DNA of 64,000 bases. Source: Polynucleobacter sp. MWH-HuK1 (lineage in GTDB: Bacteria; Pseudomonadota; Gammaproteobacteria; Burkholderiales; Burkholderiaceae). Each line of letters starts with the position of its first letter. Position 1 is the first letter of the stretch. Below are positions 38,397 through 48,261 of the stretch, one piece after another. Made by a program: the position numbers and the translations under genes. Under the pieces are notes generated by a model. That model was given only the letters and a program-made list of their open reading frames with translations. It did no database searches and was not told the origin of the DNA. Location: positions 1,869,654-1,933,653 of the forward strand of contig NZ_JACVPP010000001.1 in the NCBI RefSeq assembly GCF_018881815.1, given 5' to 3'.

Positions 38397-39269
38397 ATGA
38401 CGTACTGTGTTGGGCTTTGTCTGAAGGATGGTCTTGTATTTTTGTCGGATACCCGCACAAATGCAGGCGTAGATCAAATTGGCACCTTCAGAAAAATGAC
38501 CTTGTTCCAAGAAAAGGATCGCTTCTTCACTCTGATGAGTGCTGGTAATCTTGCCATCACTCAGGCCGTTAAAGAAATCCTCTTGCAAGGGCAACTCCTA
38601 AATGGAAAGAATCTTTGGAACGCTGAAAACACGCATGATGCTGCCGTTGTCATCGGCGATGCCATTAAACAAGTATATGAACGCGATCATAGCGCACTGG
38701 AAAAAGCAGGCATCGACTTTAACTGCAATCTCATTTTTGGCGGACAGGTTAAAGGTGAAAGACCTCGCCTGTTTAATATCTACTCAGCAGGCAACTTTAT
38801 TGAAGCTACGCCGGAGACTTGTTACTTCCAGATTGGTGAATCCAAATACGGCAAGCCAATTCTTGATAGAGTTTTGAACTTCAACACCTCATTGAATCTT
38901 GCGACCAAATGCGCCTTGATCTCAATGGATTCGACTCTCAACAGCAATATTTCTGTGGGTCTGCCGCTCGACCTACTCGTATACGAGAAGAATTCCCTCA
39001 AAGCCGATAAGATAGTTACGATGGATGAGTCCAACCCCTACTTCCAGATGATTCATCAGCTTTGGGGTGAAAAACTGCGCGCGGCGTTTAACTCGATTTC
39101 AGAGCCAAGTTGGAGCGGCGCTAATAAATCGAGTGCTATCTCAGCGCCGGCTAAAAAGATGGGTGCGGTTCCCGTTAATCGCCAGCCTACTAAATTAAAG
39201 GCGGAAGTAGTCTCTTCAATTGCTAAGAGGCCAGCTAAGAAAACTAGCGCCAAGGCAAAGGCAAAATAA
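38397..39269 (+). CDS. anbu: Anbu proteasome-like peptidase with a basic C-terminal tail
   Basis: A 290-residue Anbu (ancestral beta subunit) protein of the Ntn-hydrolase proteasome/HslV group. After Met removal the nucleophile is Thr (MTYCVGLCL), with Asp18 and Lys33 in place (LSDTRTNAGVDQIGTFRKM). The core ends near 239 (LWGEKLRAAFNSISE). The last 51 residues form a low-complexity Lys/Ala/Ser/Pro tail (RPAKKTSAKAKAK at the end) that I do not expect from the usual length of about 240. Anbu assembles into open-ring oligomers in studied species. Its substrates are unknown. It is last in the operon and is followed by a strong terminator. Confidence 0.92.
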   Translation: MTYCVGLCLKDGLVFLSDTRTNAGVDQIGTFRKMTLFQEKDRFFTLMSAGNLAITQAVKEILLQGQLLNGKNLWNAENTHDAAVVIGDAIKQVYERDHSALEKAGIDFNCNLIFGGQVKGERPRLFNIYSAGNFIEATPETCYFQIGESKYGKPILDRVLNFNTSLNLATKCALISMDSTLNSNISVGLPLDLLVYEKNSLKADKIVTMDESNPYFQMIHQLWGEKLRAAFNSISEPSWSGANKSSAISAPAKKMGAVPVNRQPTKLKAEVVSSIAKRPAKKTSAKAKAK

Positions 39270-39301
39270 ATACGCTTCATATTTATTATTTGCACCAAAC
39301 A

Positions 39302-39329
39302 AAAAGGCCTAGAAGAATCTAGGCCTTTT
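39302..39329. terminator. Bidirectional intrinsic terminator between anbu and ppsA
   Basis: A perfect 12-base-pair stem (AAAAGGCCTAGA / TCTAGGCCTTTT) with a four-base AGAA loop. It gives a T-run on the plus strand and, by its A-rich left arm, on the minus strand too. It lies 32 bases after anbu and 20 bases after the ppsA stop, so it ends both convergent transcripts. Confidence 0.9.
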
Positions 39330-39349
39330 GCTTTTGATGACTTCGCCAA

Positions 39350-41755
39350 TTAGGCTTTTAAGTTCTTGCCCAACATCTCCCAAGTGGCTACTACGCTATC
39401 TGGATTCAATGAGATGGAAGTAATACCCTTCTCAACCAACCAACGCGCAAAGTCCGGGTGATCTGAAGGGCCTTGACCACAAATACCAACGTATTTGTTT
39501 TGCTTGCGGCAAGCATCAATAGAGCGAGCAATCATGAACTCTACGGCTGGATCACGTTCATCAAAGTCGATTGCCAGCAATTCCATACCGGAGTCACGAT
39601 CTAAACCCAAAGTTAATTGAGTCATATCGTTTGAACCGATAGAGAAGCCATCAAAGTATTCGAGGAACTGATCTGCCAAGATGGCGTTGGATGGGATCTC
39701 GCACATCATGATGAGGCGTAAGCCATTCACGCCCCGCTTGAGGCCAAACTTTTCCATCATGTTGATTACGCGCTCGGCTTGCTTGATCGTGCGCACAAAT
39801 GGAACCATGATCTCAACGTTATCCAAGCCCATATCTTCACGAACGCGCTTCATTGCTGCGCACTCGAGAGCAAATGCTTCACCGAAATCCTCTGATACAT
39901 AACGTGATGCACCGCGGAAGCCTAACATTGGGTTCTCTTCATCCGGCTCGTAGCGTGATCCGCCAATCAACTTCTTGTACTCGTTAGATTTAAAGTCTGA
40001 TAAACGAACGATTACTGGCTTTGGATAGAAAGCAGCAGCAATGGTTGCAACGCCTTCAACCAACTTATCTTCGTAGAACTGACGTGGGCTAGCATAACCG
40101 CGGGCCACACTTTCAACTGCACGCTTGAGATCTGGATCAATATTTGGGTACTCCAATACTGCGCGCGGATGAACACCAATGTAGTTATTAATAATGAACT
40201 CAAGACGAGCTAAGCCAACACCAGCATTAGGAATCTGACAGAAATCAAATGCCAATTGAGGGTTGCCAATATTCATGGTGATCTTCACTGGTATCTCCGG
40301 CAATACACCACGAGACACTTCAGTCACTTCGGTTTCGATCAAGCCATCATAAATATGACCTTCATCACCTTCAGCACAAGAAACTGTCACCATCATGCTG
40401 TCTTGCAAATTCTCGGTAGCATCACCACAACCAACTACTGCAGGAACACCTAATTCACGGGCAATAATCGCCGCGTGACAGGTACGACCACCACGGTTAG
40501 TCACAATCGCAGAAGCACGCTTCATGACTGGCTCCCAGTTTGGATCGGTCATATCTGCAACCAATACGTCTCCAGGCTGAACACGATCCATCTCACTTGG
40601 GTCACGAATGATGCGAACTGGACCAGCACCAATCTTTTGACCGATCGCACGGCCTTTTGCCAATACCTTTGAGCTTCCTTTTAACTTGTAGCGCATCTCT
40701 ACTTGGCCAGCTGCCTGACTCTTTACCGTCTCAGGACGAGCTTGCAAGATATAAATGCGGCCATCTTGACCATCTTTGCCCCACTCGATATCCATCGGAC
40801 GACCGTAGTGCTTCTCAATGATCATGGCGTATTTAGCTAACTCAGTAATATCAGCATCTTCCAATGAGAAGCGATTACGCTTTTCGGGAGCCACATCTAC
40901 TGTCTGCACTTTTTCTGTAGAGCCCTTAGGTGCAAATTGCATTTGAATCAACTTAGAACCCAAAGAGCGACGAATGATTGCTTTCTTGTCTTTGGCTAAA
41001 GTGGTTTTGAATACATAAAACTCATCAGGATTAACTGCGCCCTGAACCACTGTTTCACCTAAGCCATAGCTTGAGGTAATGAAAACCACATCCTCAAATC
41101 CAGACTCAGTATCCAACGTGAACATCACTCCTGCAGCGCCTAGGTCTGAACGCACCATGCGCTGAATACCGGCAGATAAAGCTACTTCAGCATGGGCAAA
41201 GCCTTTATGAACACGATAAGAGATGGCGCGATCGTTATAAAGCGAAGCAAATACTTCACGAATCTTCTTGAGAACATCCTCAATACCCTCAACGTTCAAG
41301 AAAGTTTCTTGCTGGCCTGCAAAAGAAGCATCGGGCAAGTCTTCAGCAGTAGCTGATGAACGTACCGCGAATGAGCCTTTGCCAGAGTCATCCAAAACGG
41401 CAAATGCCTTACGAATTTCTTCTTCAAGCTTAGGCTGGAAAGGCGCTGTTTCGATCCAATTACGAATCTCTGCACCAGCTTGCGCTAATGCACGCACATC
41501 ATCAATATTTAAACCATCTAAACGTTGTTGAATACGCTCAGTCAGATTGTTATGTTTTAGAAAATCACGGAACGCCAAAGCAGTAGTAGCAAAACCCGTT
41601 GGAACACGAACTCCAGTAGAAGCTAACTGAGAAATCATCTCCCCTAGTGAGGCATTCTTACCGCCGACGGATTCAACATCTGTCATGCGAAGTTGCTCAA
41701 AAGGCAAAACATAGGCATCAGCCATACTGCTATTTTGTTGCTGTTGGTTGGACAT
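39350..41755 (-). CDS. ppsA: Phosphoenolpyruvate synthase
   Basis: An 801-residue PEP synthase making PEP, AMP and phosphate from pyruvate and ATP in gluconeogenesis. The N-terminal nucleotide-binding domain opens with [15 protein letters not shown]. The swivelling phosphohistidine domain has the catalytic His in [14 protein letters not shown] near 430. The C-terminal PEP/pyruvate barrel ends with [18 protein letters not shown]. The regulator ppsR is encoded divergently, 106 bases from its start. Confidence 0.95.
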   Translation of the reverse strand: MSNQQQQNSSMADAYVLPFEQLRMTDVESVGGKNASLGEMISQLASTGVRVPTGFATTALAFRDFLKHNNLTERIQQRLDGLNIDDVRALAQAGAEIRNWIETAPFQPKLEEEIRKAFAVLDDSGKGSFAVRSSATAEDLPDASFAGQQETFLNVEGIEDVLKKIREVFASLYNDRAISYRVHKGFAHAEVALSAGIQRMVRSDLGAAGVMFTLDTESGFEDVVFITSSYGLGETVVQGAVNPDEFYVFKTTLAKDKKAIIRRSLGSKLIQMQFAPKGSTEKVQTVDVAPEKRNRFSLEDADITELAKYAMIIEKHYGRPMDIEWGKDGQDGRIYILQARPETVKSQAAGQVEMRYKLKGSSKVLAKGRAIGQKIGAGPVRIIRDPSEMDRVQPGDVLVADMTDPNWEPVMKRASAIVTNRGGRTCHAAIIARELGVPAVVGCGDATENLQDSMMVTVSCAEGDEGHIYDGLIETEVTEVSRGVLPEIPVKITMNIGNPQLAFDFCQIPNAGVGLARLEFIINNYIGVHPRAVLEYPNIDPDLKRAVESVARGYASPRQFYEDKLVEGVATIAAAFYPKPVIVRLSDFKSNEYKKLIGGSRYEPDEENPMLGFRGASRYVSEDFGEAFALECAAMKRVREDMGLDNVEIMVPFVRTIKQAERVINMMEKFGLKRGVNGLRLIMMCEIPSNAILADQFLEYFDGFSIGSNDMTQLTLGLDRDSGMELLAIDFDERDPAVEFMIARSIDACRKQNKYVGICGQGPSDHPDFARWLVEKGITSISLNPDSVVATWEMLGKNLKA

Positions 41756-41861
41756 AAAATACTCTCTAAAGATAAGGAAACTGGTGTAGCGGCCACCTTA
41801 TATGGGGCATGCTTTAATATGATTCTATTGTAGTGCTGACCCCGACTTTTAAGCCAAATCT

Positions 41862-42689
41862 ATGTCTAACGAAACCCGCATTGTTTTTATTGTTTCTGAC
41901 GGTACCGGCATTACTGCCGAGAACTTCAGTCAGTCGATTTTGGCTCAATTTGAGGCCACTTTTAAGCATATTCGAGTGCCATTCGTGGATAGCGTTGACA
42001 AAGCGCATGACGCTGTCAGCAGCATCAACCAAGCAGCAAGCAAATATGGGGTTCAACCCATTGTTTTCACCACTTTGGTGAATTCCGAGCTCAATGCCAT
42101 AGTTGGTAAGGCAAATGGCCTCATCCTGGATATGTTCCAGACATTCGTAGCCCCTCTTGAGGAAGCTCTTGGCATGAAATCTACCCATGCCATGAACCGT
42201 CTCCACCACAATGCGGATACCGAAGCCTACAAGAATCGTATAGAGGCGATTAACTACTCCTTGGCCCATGACGATGGGCAATCCAATCAAAATTTGGCTG
42301 AGGCTGACGTCATCCTGATTGGCATCTCTCGCGTTGGTAAAACTCCCACAAGTTTGTACCTTGCAATGCAATACGGCCTCAAGGCGGCAAACTACCCACT
42401 TATTCCGGAAGACTTTGAACGGGGACAACTGCCTAAGGACTTGGCACCTTACCGCCAGAAAATCTTTGGCCTCATGATTGATGCAGAGCGCTTATCCGAG
42501 ATTCGCAATGAACGTAGACCTGGAAGTAATTACGCCAAGCTTGAAAACTGTCGCTATGAAATCAATGAAGCAACGGCAATGATGAAAAAGCAATCTATTC
42601 CATGGGTTCTCACAACCAGCAAATCCATCGAAGAGATTGCGACCACCGTTCTACAAGCGATCAAGTCTGATAAAACAATCTTGGGTTGA
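41862..42689 (+). CDS. ppsR: PEP synthase regulatory protein (bifunctional kinase/pyrophosphorylase, DUF299)
   Basis: A 275-residue DUF299 protein that inactivates PEP synthase by ADP-dependent phosphorylation and reactivates it by phosphate-dependent removal. Family motifs are FIVSDGTGITAENFSQSIL at the N-terminus and the P-loop-like GISRVGKTPTSLYLA near 152-166. It is divergent from ppsA, the usual arrangement in betaproteobacteria. It ends convergently with the rRNA/tRNA methyltransferase gene, 15 bases away. Confidence 0.93.
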   Translation: MSNETRIVFIVSDGTGITAENFSQSILAQFEATFKHIRVPFVDSVDKAHDAVSSINQAASKYGVQPIVFTTLVNSELNAIVGKANGLILDMFQTFVAPLEEALGMKSTHAMNRLHHNADTEAYKNRIEAINYSLAHDDGQSNQNLAEADVILIGISRVGKTPTSLYLAMQYGLKAANYPLIPEDFERGQLPKDLAPYRQKIFGLMIDAERLSEIRNERRPGSNYAKLENCRYEINEATAMMKKQSIPWVLTTSKSIEEIATTVLQAIKSDKTILG

Positions 42690-42704
42690 TGATTTAAGGT
42701 AAGG

Positions 42705-43529
42705 CTAACTTCGCCTTACACGCATCGTCTCAAATAAACACACAGCCGCCGCTGTTGAAACATTCAGAGACTCCACTCTAGGGTCAATAGGGATGGATAC
42801 CCCTTTAGCCTGAGCAAGAATATCTTCAGATACTCCTTGGCCTTCACTACCCATCACCCAGGCAACTGGATGCAGTAGATCTTTCTTTAGAGAAAAGAGG
42901 TCATGCTCTGCATCTGCTGTGGCCGCAAGGAATGATGCGGTTACAGCACTTAAGACTTGCTGGTTTGACCAACCCTCATATAAATCTAGCAATTTGTGAG
43001 CCCCCATGCCGGCACGTAATACCTTGCTGGACCAGAGATGAGCGCATCCAGATAATGCAATCACTTGCGAAAATCCGGCTGCAGCTGCAGTACGTAAAAT
43101 CGACCCTACGTTTCCGGCGTCCTGCACTCGATCCAATATCACTACATCGCCATTAAGCGTTGCAATCGATTGCGGTGTTGCAAGAGTGGATTTAGGTAGA
43201 TCTAACAATCCAGCAATATGCGGTGCATTCACCAAATCAGAGAGTAAATCCCAAAGTGCGCTATCTAACTGAAATACTTTTGTCTCAGGACAAATCTCGA
43301 GATGTTCGTAGATGGCTTGTGAGATCTCAATATTTTTTAAGCCCACATCTGAAGTCAGAAGGATTCTTAAAGAAGGGTCACCCACCCAAGTTTGAACAAG
43401 ATGAATACCTTCCAATAAAGCCTGGCCGCTAGCTAGCCTAGCCTTTTGCCCCTTGGAGCCTGTGGCTTGCAGGTTGCGAACCTCCTTAAATAAAGGATTC
43501 TCTTTGGAGGTAATGAGATCAAAATTCAT
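42705..43529 (-). CDS. TrmH/SpoU-family RNA methyltransferase
   Basis: 274 residues from the ATG at 43529 (a TTG two codons earlier is unlikely). The SPOUT knot motifs are clear: motif 1 LDRVQDAGNVGSILRTAAA, motif 2 VAWVMGSEGQGVS and motif 3 VSIPIDPRVESLNVSTAAAV. The N-terminal part is an RNA-binding L30e-like domain (SKENPLFKEVRNLQATG). This layout suits a 2'-O-ribose methyltransferase for rRNA, RlmB-like or TsnR-like. The target nucleotide cannot be assigned. It follows rnhB by 14 bases. Confidence 0.87.
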   Translation of the reverse strand: MNFDLITSKENPLFKEVRNLQATGSKGQKARLASGQALLEGIHLVQTWVGDPSLRILLTSDVGLKNIEISQAIYEHLEICPETKVFQLDSALWDLLSDLVNAPHIAGLLDLPKSTLATPQSIATLNGDVVILDRVQDAGNVGSILRTAAAAGFSQVIALSGCAHLWSSKVLRAGMGAHKLLDLYEGWSNQQVLSAVTASFLAATADAEHDLFSLKKDLLHPVAWVMGSEGQGVSEDILAQAKGVSIPIDPRVESLNVSTAAAVCLFETMRVRRS

Positions 43530-43543
43530 AAGCAATTTATAAC

Positions 43544-44137
43544 TTAGTTTTTAATCGATTCAAGCACATTACGCACCGGCGAAAAGCTTCTTCTATGTTG
43601 ATCACATGCACCATATTGCTTAAGGGCTGCAAAATGAGCTTCTGTTGGATATCCCATATGCTGTGCAAAGCCATATTCTGGATGACGCTCATGTAGAGAC
43701 ATCATCTGACGATCACGCGTCACTTTTGCCACAATCGATGCTGCGGATATGGCCGGTTCTTTAGCATCACCCTTCACAATTGCTTCCGCAGCAATCGGTA
43801 GCTCAGGACAACGATTCCCATCGATCAATGCTTTATCAGGCCATGCACCTAAGCGGGTGGCAAGGTCTTCAATCGCCCTGCGCATCGCCAACATAGTAGC
43901 TTGCAGAATATTGATCTGATCAATCTCTAGCGGACTAGCTTCACCAACACCCCAGGCTTTTGCCTTTTCCATAATTTGCTCATAGAGATATTCGCGACGA
44001 GCAGCAGTTAATTTCTTGGAGTCTTTTAATCCTTCAATCGGAGTATTGGGATCGAGGACTACAGCGCCGGCCACTACAGCACCTACTAATGGACCGCGTC
44101 CCGCCTCATCGACACCGCAGACCCAAATAAGACTCAT
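43544..44137 (-). CDS. rnhB: Ribonuclease HII
   Basis: A 197-residue RNase HII that removes ribonucleotides from DNA and RNA-DNA hybrids. The N-terminal active-site block [16 protein letters not shown] supplies Asp and Glu (D8, E9), and DGNRCPEL with later [13 protein letters not shown] supplies the rest. Its ATG overlaps the lpxB stop (ATGA). This lpxA-lpxB-rnhB order is conserved in proteobacteria. Confidence 0.95.
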   Translation of the reverse strand: MSLIWVCGVDEAGRGPLVGAVVAGAVVLDPNTPIEGLKDSKKLTAARREYLYEQIMEKAKAWGVGEASPLEIDQINILQATMLAMRRAIEDLATRLGAWPDKALIDGNRCPELPIAAEAIVKGDAKEPAISAASIVAKVTRDRQMMSLHERHPEYGFAQHMGYPTEAHFAALKQYGACDQHRRSFSPVRNVLESIKN

Positions 44138-45390
44138 GCGCTTACTTGCTTATTGCGATTATTGGCAATCGTTTGCGCGACTGCTTGCGCGACTAATAGG
44201 CCTGTAGGTCGACGCAAGGTCTCATGCATCTGTGCAAAGCGCTCTTTTAGTTCAGCCGCTTTTACCGGATGCTCCAGCCACTTCTGCAGGGCATTAGCCA
44301 ACTTCTCTGGAGTGGCATCATCTTGCAAGAGTTCGGGGACAACAAACTCTCCACAAAGAATATTTGGTAAGCCTACATAAGGCAAATAACCTTGACGTTT
44401 CATGATCTGTGCAGTTAGCCAAGGCACCTTATATGAAATCACCATCGGCTTTTTCCATAAGGCCGCTTGTAATGTGGCTGTACCACTGGCAATCAACACT
44501 ACGTCAGAGGCTTCTAATACTTCATCAGCCATGCCATCAAGCAAATGAATCTGAATATCAGGAGTAGTGTTTTTAGTCTTGAGTAAAAGCTGTTCAAGAG
44601 GCTCGCGCAAACGCGGTGTCGCAACAGGAATTAAAAAATGAAGTTTTTGAACTTTCAATCTTTCGGACAATAACTGCATAGTTTCAAAAAAGACAGGTGC
44701 GATCAGTTCGATCTCGGAACCACGACTTCCTGGAAGTACTGCTATAATTAAACCTTCAAGAGAAGAATTTTGAATTTTCAGGTAGCGGCAGATTTTTTCT
44801 CTTGCCTGCTGAATATTCGGCTCAGATGGAATCTCGCTAGCCAATGGATGCCCTACATACGTCGAAGCCACACCTACTTTGTCATAGATTTCAGTCTCGA
44901 ATGGAAAGATGCACAACATACGCTCAACAGCTTGTGAGATCTTTTTAATGCGTCCTGCTCGCCATGCCCAAATTGATGGAGAAACCAAATGCAAAGTTGG
45001 GATACCCGTCTTACGCAACTGCAATTCAATACCTAAGTTAAAGTCTGGGGCATCTATTCCCAAATAAACATCGGGGCGCCCTTCATTTAGAAGATTTTGT
45101 ATGAGCTCTTTGCGAAGCTTCAGAATTGCTGGAAGTTGTTTGATAGCCTCAACATAGCCACGCACGCTCAAAGTTTCCATGGGCCAATCAGATCGCATAC
45201 CTTCGGCTTGCATGCGAGGACCACCAATACCGTAAACCTCAAGACCGGACATATCCGGTATTTGATTTAGCGCACTAAGAACTGGCGCTGCTAATAGATC
45301 GCCAGAAGGTTCGCCAGCTACACAAGCTAACTTTGGCAAAGTGATTCCGTTATCGAATAATGCCGCGGGTAGAGGCGGCAATAAAATCAT
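44134..45390 (-). CDS. lpxB: Lipid-A-disaccharide synthase
   Basis: A GT19 enzyme joining UDP-2,3-diacylglucosamine and lipid X. Core motifs begin with [19 protein letters not shown], followed by [14 protein letters not shown] and a C-terminal [20 protein letters not shown]. Length is 418 residues from the ATG at 45390, overlapping lpxA by 41 bases. Start choice is uncertain: a TTG sixteen codons upstream and a TTG just before PKLACVAGE are both in frame. It is followed with overlap by rnhB. Confidence 0.92.
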   Translation of the reverse strand: MILLPPLPAALFDNGITLPKLACVAGEPSGDLLAAPVLSALNQIPDMSGLEVYGIGGPRMQAEGMRSDWPMETLSVRGYVEAIKQLPAILKLRKELIQNLLNEGRPDVYLGIDAPDFNLGIELQLRKTGIPTLHLVSPSIWAWRAGRIKKISQAVERMLCIFPFETEIYDKVGVASTYVGHPLASEIPSEPNIQQAREKICRYLKIQNSSLEGLIIAVLPGSRGSEIELIAPVFFETMQLLSERLKVQKLHFLIPVATPRLREPLEQLLLKTKNTTPDIQIHLLDGMADEVLEASDVVLIASGTATLQAALWKKPMVISYKVPWLTAQIMKRQGYLPYVGLPNILCGEFVVPELLQDDATPEKLANALQKWLEHPVKAAELKERFAQMHETLRRPTGLLVAQAVAQTIANNRNKQVSA

Positions 45391-46147
45391 GGAACTGAGA
45401 AAGCTTCTCGGCAGTTGCAGGATCGCCCGCAGAAGCAACTACCATCTTCTGAATTTCTACTTTAGCCTCTTCAAAACTCAGGCCATCCTTATATAGAACT
45501 TTATAAGCTTGGCGCAACGCAGAAATTGTTTCGCTTGAGAATCCACGGCGCTTTAAACCCTCTACATTAATCCCATGAGGTGAAGCTTTATCTCCAGCAG
45601 CAATCACAAACGGCGGAATGTCTTGCACTAACGCAGATGCGCCACCCAACATAGCATGCTGACCAATGCGAACAAATTGATGCACACCAGACATGCCACC
45701 CATAATGGCCCAGTCATTTACTTGCACATGGCCAGCAACCTGAGCATTGCTTGAGAAAATTGTGTGATTACCAACCTGACAATCGTGAGCAATATGCACA
45801 TAAGCCATGATCCAGTTGTCATTGCCTATGCGAGTAATACCTTCGTCTTGTGATGTACCGGTATGAATCGTCGTGAACTCACGAATAGTATTGCGATCAC
45901 CAATAATTAATTGGGTTGGCTCGCCACGGTATTTCATATCTTGCGGTGGACCACCAATAGCGGCAAAGTGTGCAAAATTATTTTCTTTGCCGATGGTTGT
46001 ATAACCCTCGATCACAGTATGCGAGCCAATTTTGGTCCCGGCGCCAATCTTGACGTTGGGTCCGATTACGGAATAAGGACCAACCTCAACATCACCAGCT
46101 AGCTCAGCCTTGCTGTCTACTACAGCAGATGCATGAATCCGAGTCAT
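45350..46147 (-). CDS. lpxA: UDP-N-acetylglucosamine O-acyltransferase
   Basis: A 265-residue left-handed beta-helix acyltransferase, the first step of lipid A synthesis. Hexapeptide repeats run from residue 5 to about 190 ([20 protein letters not shown] onward), and the catalytic His lies in [19 protein letters not shown] context or nearby [11 protein letters not shown]. The ATG at 46147 overlaps the fabZ stop (TAATG). A longer start nine codons upstream lies inside fabZ and is not needed. Confidence 0.94.
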   Translation of the reverse strand: MTRIHASAVVDSKAELAGDVEVGPYSVIGPNVKIGAGTKIGSHTVIEGYTTIGKENNFAHFAAIGGPPQDMKYRGEPTQLIIGDRNTIREFTTIHTGTSQDEGITRIGNDNWIMAYVHIAHDCQVGNHTIFSSNAQVAGHVQVNDWAIMGGMSGVHQFVRIGQHAMLGGASALVQDIPPFVIAAGDKASPHGINVEGLKRRGFSSETISALRQAYKVLYKDGLSFEEAKVEIQKMVVASAGDPATAEKLSQFHDFIAASTRGIIR

Positions 46148-46596
46148 TACGCGCCTTTCGTACGTACCGCACAAGTAATATTTGCTTCTGCAGCAATCTC
46201 GCCATCTACAGTTGCCTTAACTACAAACTTGTAAATACCAGCACGGCCCCGCTCTAATGTGGCGGTCATGATTAGTTGATCGCCAGGCAGTACAGGCTTT
46301 TTAAAGCGCGCACCGTCAATACCTGCGAAGTAGTAAATCGCATCCTCAGCACGTTCCTCAGAGAAAGTCAGCAAGGCTGCGGTTTGAGCTAAGGCTTCAA
46401 TAATTAACACTCCAGGCATCACCGGAAAATCAGGAAAATGGCCTTGAAAAAATGGCTCATTCATCGTGACATTTTTTAATGCGGTAATACTTTCGCGCGG
46501 GGAGATTTCAAGGACGCGATCGACCAATAAGAATGGATAGCGATGCGGTAACAATTTAAGAATCTTGTTAATATCGATTGCGATTGGTGTGCTCAT
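46147..46596 (-). CDS. fabZ: 3-hydroxyacyl-ACP dehydratase FabZ
   Basis: A 149-residue hotdog-fold dehydratase of fatty acid synthesis. The active site is visible as [23 protein letters not shown], with the catalytic His in GHFP and Glu in IIEAL. The opening [17 protein letters not shown] is classic. It lies between lpxD (46 bases upstream) and lpxA (overlapping), the standard setting that balances fatty acid and lipid A production. Confidence 0.95.
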   Translation of the reverse strand: MSTPIAIDINKILKLLPHRYPFLLVDRVLEISPRESITALKNVTMNEPFFQGHFPDFPVMPGVLIIEALAQTAALLTFSEERAEDAIYYFAGIDGARFKKPVLPGDQLIMTATLERGRAGIYKFVVKATVDGEIAAEANITCAVRTKGA

Positions 46597-46642
46597 AAAT
46601 GACCCGCTGAAAAATAAGTATTAATTTTAGATTTATAGAATC

Positions 46643-47710
46643 TCAAGACTCTGAAGATTTGTTTTTATCTAGTAAGCGCAAGCGCTGACGTATTTTATCT
46701 AGGCCACGCAGGATAGCGGCGTTTTTCTCCCATGCGCCGTGTAGCATAGATGGATAGACGCCCGTGAAATGCTGACCAGGCTCTGTAATGGAGCGAATAA
46801 TCGAAGTATTGCCAGAAACAGTTGTTCTATCAGCAATCGTCAAATGGCCTGCAAAGTTAGCAGCGCCACCAATAATGCAGAAATTACCAATTTTGGTGCT
46901 ACCAGAGATTGCGGCACATCCCGCTATGACACAACATGCGCCCACGATGACGTTATGCGCTATCTGCACCTGGTTATCTATTTTAGTGCCAGCACCGATG
47001 ACCGTATCATTCATTGCACCACGATCAATGGTGGTTGATGCACCGATCTCGACATCATTGCCAATGACAACACGTCCTGTCTGTGGAATCTTGACCCACT
47101 CCCCACCCTTTGAAGAAAAATCAGGAGCAAAACCAAAACCATCGGCACCAATTACTGCGCCACTATGAATAATGCAGCGCTCACCAATTTGAGTACCGTA
47201 ATAAATTGATACGGATGGGTAGATCAATGTATCGCTTGCAATAACGCTATCTTTAGCAACACTAGTGTTTCCAAGTATAGAAACTCGCTCACCAAGTTTT
47301 ACACCTGCAGCTATTTGAACAAATGGCCCAATATGACATGAAGGCGGAACGATGGCGGTTGAATCAATTACCGCGCTAGGATGAACTCCAGGCTCGTGTT
47401 TAGGGCCGCTCGTTTTAGCAAAGTGTTGCGCCATTCTTGCAAAAGTAGCATATGGATTTTTTGCAACGAAATACACACGCTTAGATGAGTTAGTGCTCGG
47501 ATTTTCTTGTAAAAAATCGAGGTCTGATTGACTGACAATCAATGCTCCGGCAGCACTTTCACTGGCCTGCTGGCGATAGAGCGGATTCGATAAAAAGGAT
47601 ATTTGGTCGGACTGCGCTCGCTCCAATGGAGCGAGGCCCGTAAATCCGCGGGAGGCCTCCCCCACCAAGCTTGCTTGAAACTGTTCGGCCAGCTCGATGG
47701 CGGTGGGCAT
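46643..47710 (-). CDS. lpxD: UDP-3-O-(3-hydroxyacyl)glucosamine N-acyltransferase
   Basis: A 355-residue lipid A acyltransferase. An N-terminal uridine-binding domain (about 1-110) is followed by hexapeptide repeats from about 112 to 320. The catalytic His lies in [10 protein letters not shown], after [18 protein letters not shown]-terminal helix ends in basic residues ([12 protein letters not shown]). It begins five bases after the skp stop. Confidence 0.94.
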   Translation of the reverse strand: MPTAIELAEQFQASLVGEASRGFTGLAPLERAQSDQISFLSNPLYRQQASESAAGALIVSQSDLDFLQENPSTNSSKRVYFVAKNPYATFARMAQHFAKTSGPKHEPGVHPSAVIDSTAIVPPSCHIGPFVQIAAGVKLGERVSILGNTSVAKDSVIASDTLIYPSVSIYYGTQIGERCIIHSGAVIGADGFGFAPDFSSKGGEWVKIPQTGRVVIGNDVEIGASTTIDRGAMNDTVIGAGTKIDNQVQIAHNVIVGACCVIAGCAAISGSTKIGNFCIIGGAANFAGHLTIADRTTVSGNTSIIRSITEPGQHFTGVYPSMLHGAWEKNAAILRGLDKIRQRLRLLDKNKSSES

Positions 47711-47715
47711 AAAAC

Positions 47716-48243
47716 TTACTTAAGACTATTCAGAGCCTTGATGACATCATCAGTTACGTCAGCCTTAGGGCTCACATAAGCCGCTTCTTGAACAATGACA
47801 TCAATTTTTCTTTGTTCAGCAATTTGCTTTAACACTGCATTTGCTTTTTCTGCAATCTTGGCACGCTCTTCGAAAGTGCGTTGATTAAGATCTTCTGTGA
47901 ACTCACGTTGCTTGCGCTGCAATTCGCGATCTTGGTCAGCCAACTCACGTTGACGACGAATACGCTCTGATTCATTCATGACAGCAGCATCACGATCCAG
48001 CTTTTCAGCAGCAGACTTAATCTTTTGAGCGCTGTCACGCAAATCATTCTGACGCTTTGTAAACTCATTCTGCAAACGAGTCTGCATTGCTTTAGCGAGA
48101 TTAGACTCGTTAAATACTTTCTCAGAGTTCACAACTGCAACACGCGTACTGGCGTCTTGAGCGAACACTTGAGGAGCAGCTATTGCTGTTAGAGCAGCAA
48201 TAATGCCAACTTGAATCCATTTTGAAGATTGATAGAACTTCAT
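47716..48243 (-). CDS. skp: OmpH/Skp periplasmic chaperone
   Basis: 175 residues from the ATG at 48243, chosen because AAGGAAAG lies seven bases upstream. A TTG six codons earlier is unlikely. A signal peptide ends near VFAQD. The mature protein is a long charged coiled coil ([22 protein letters not shown] onward) between short beta strands, as in Skp. It holds unfolded outer-membrane proteins on the way to BamA, which is encoded directly upstream. Confidence 0.92.
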   Translation of the reverse strand: MKFYQSSKWIQVGIIAALTAIAAPQVFAQDASTRVAVVNSEKVFNESNLAKAMQTRLQNEFTKRQNDLRDSAQKIKSAAEKLDRDAAVMNESERIRRQRELADQDRELQRKQREFTEDLNQRTFEERAKIAEKANAVLKQIAEQRKIDVIVQEAAYVSPKADVTDDVIKALNSLK

Positions 48244-48261
48244 AAAACTTTCCTTAAGCAA

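Noticed and set aside
42699..42719. Seven-base-pair hairpin between ppsR and the methyltransferase as terminator
   Set aside because: The stem overlaps the methyltransferase stop and lacks a T-run on either strand.
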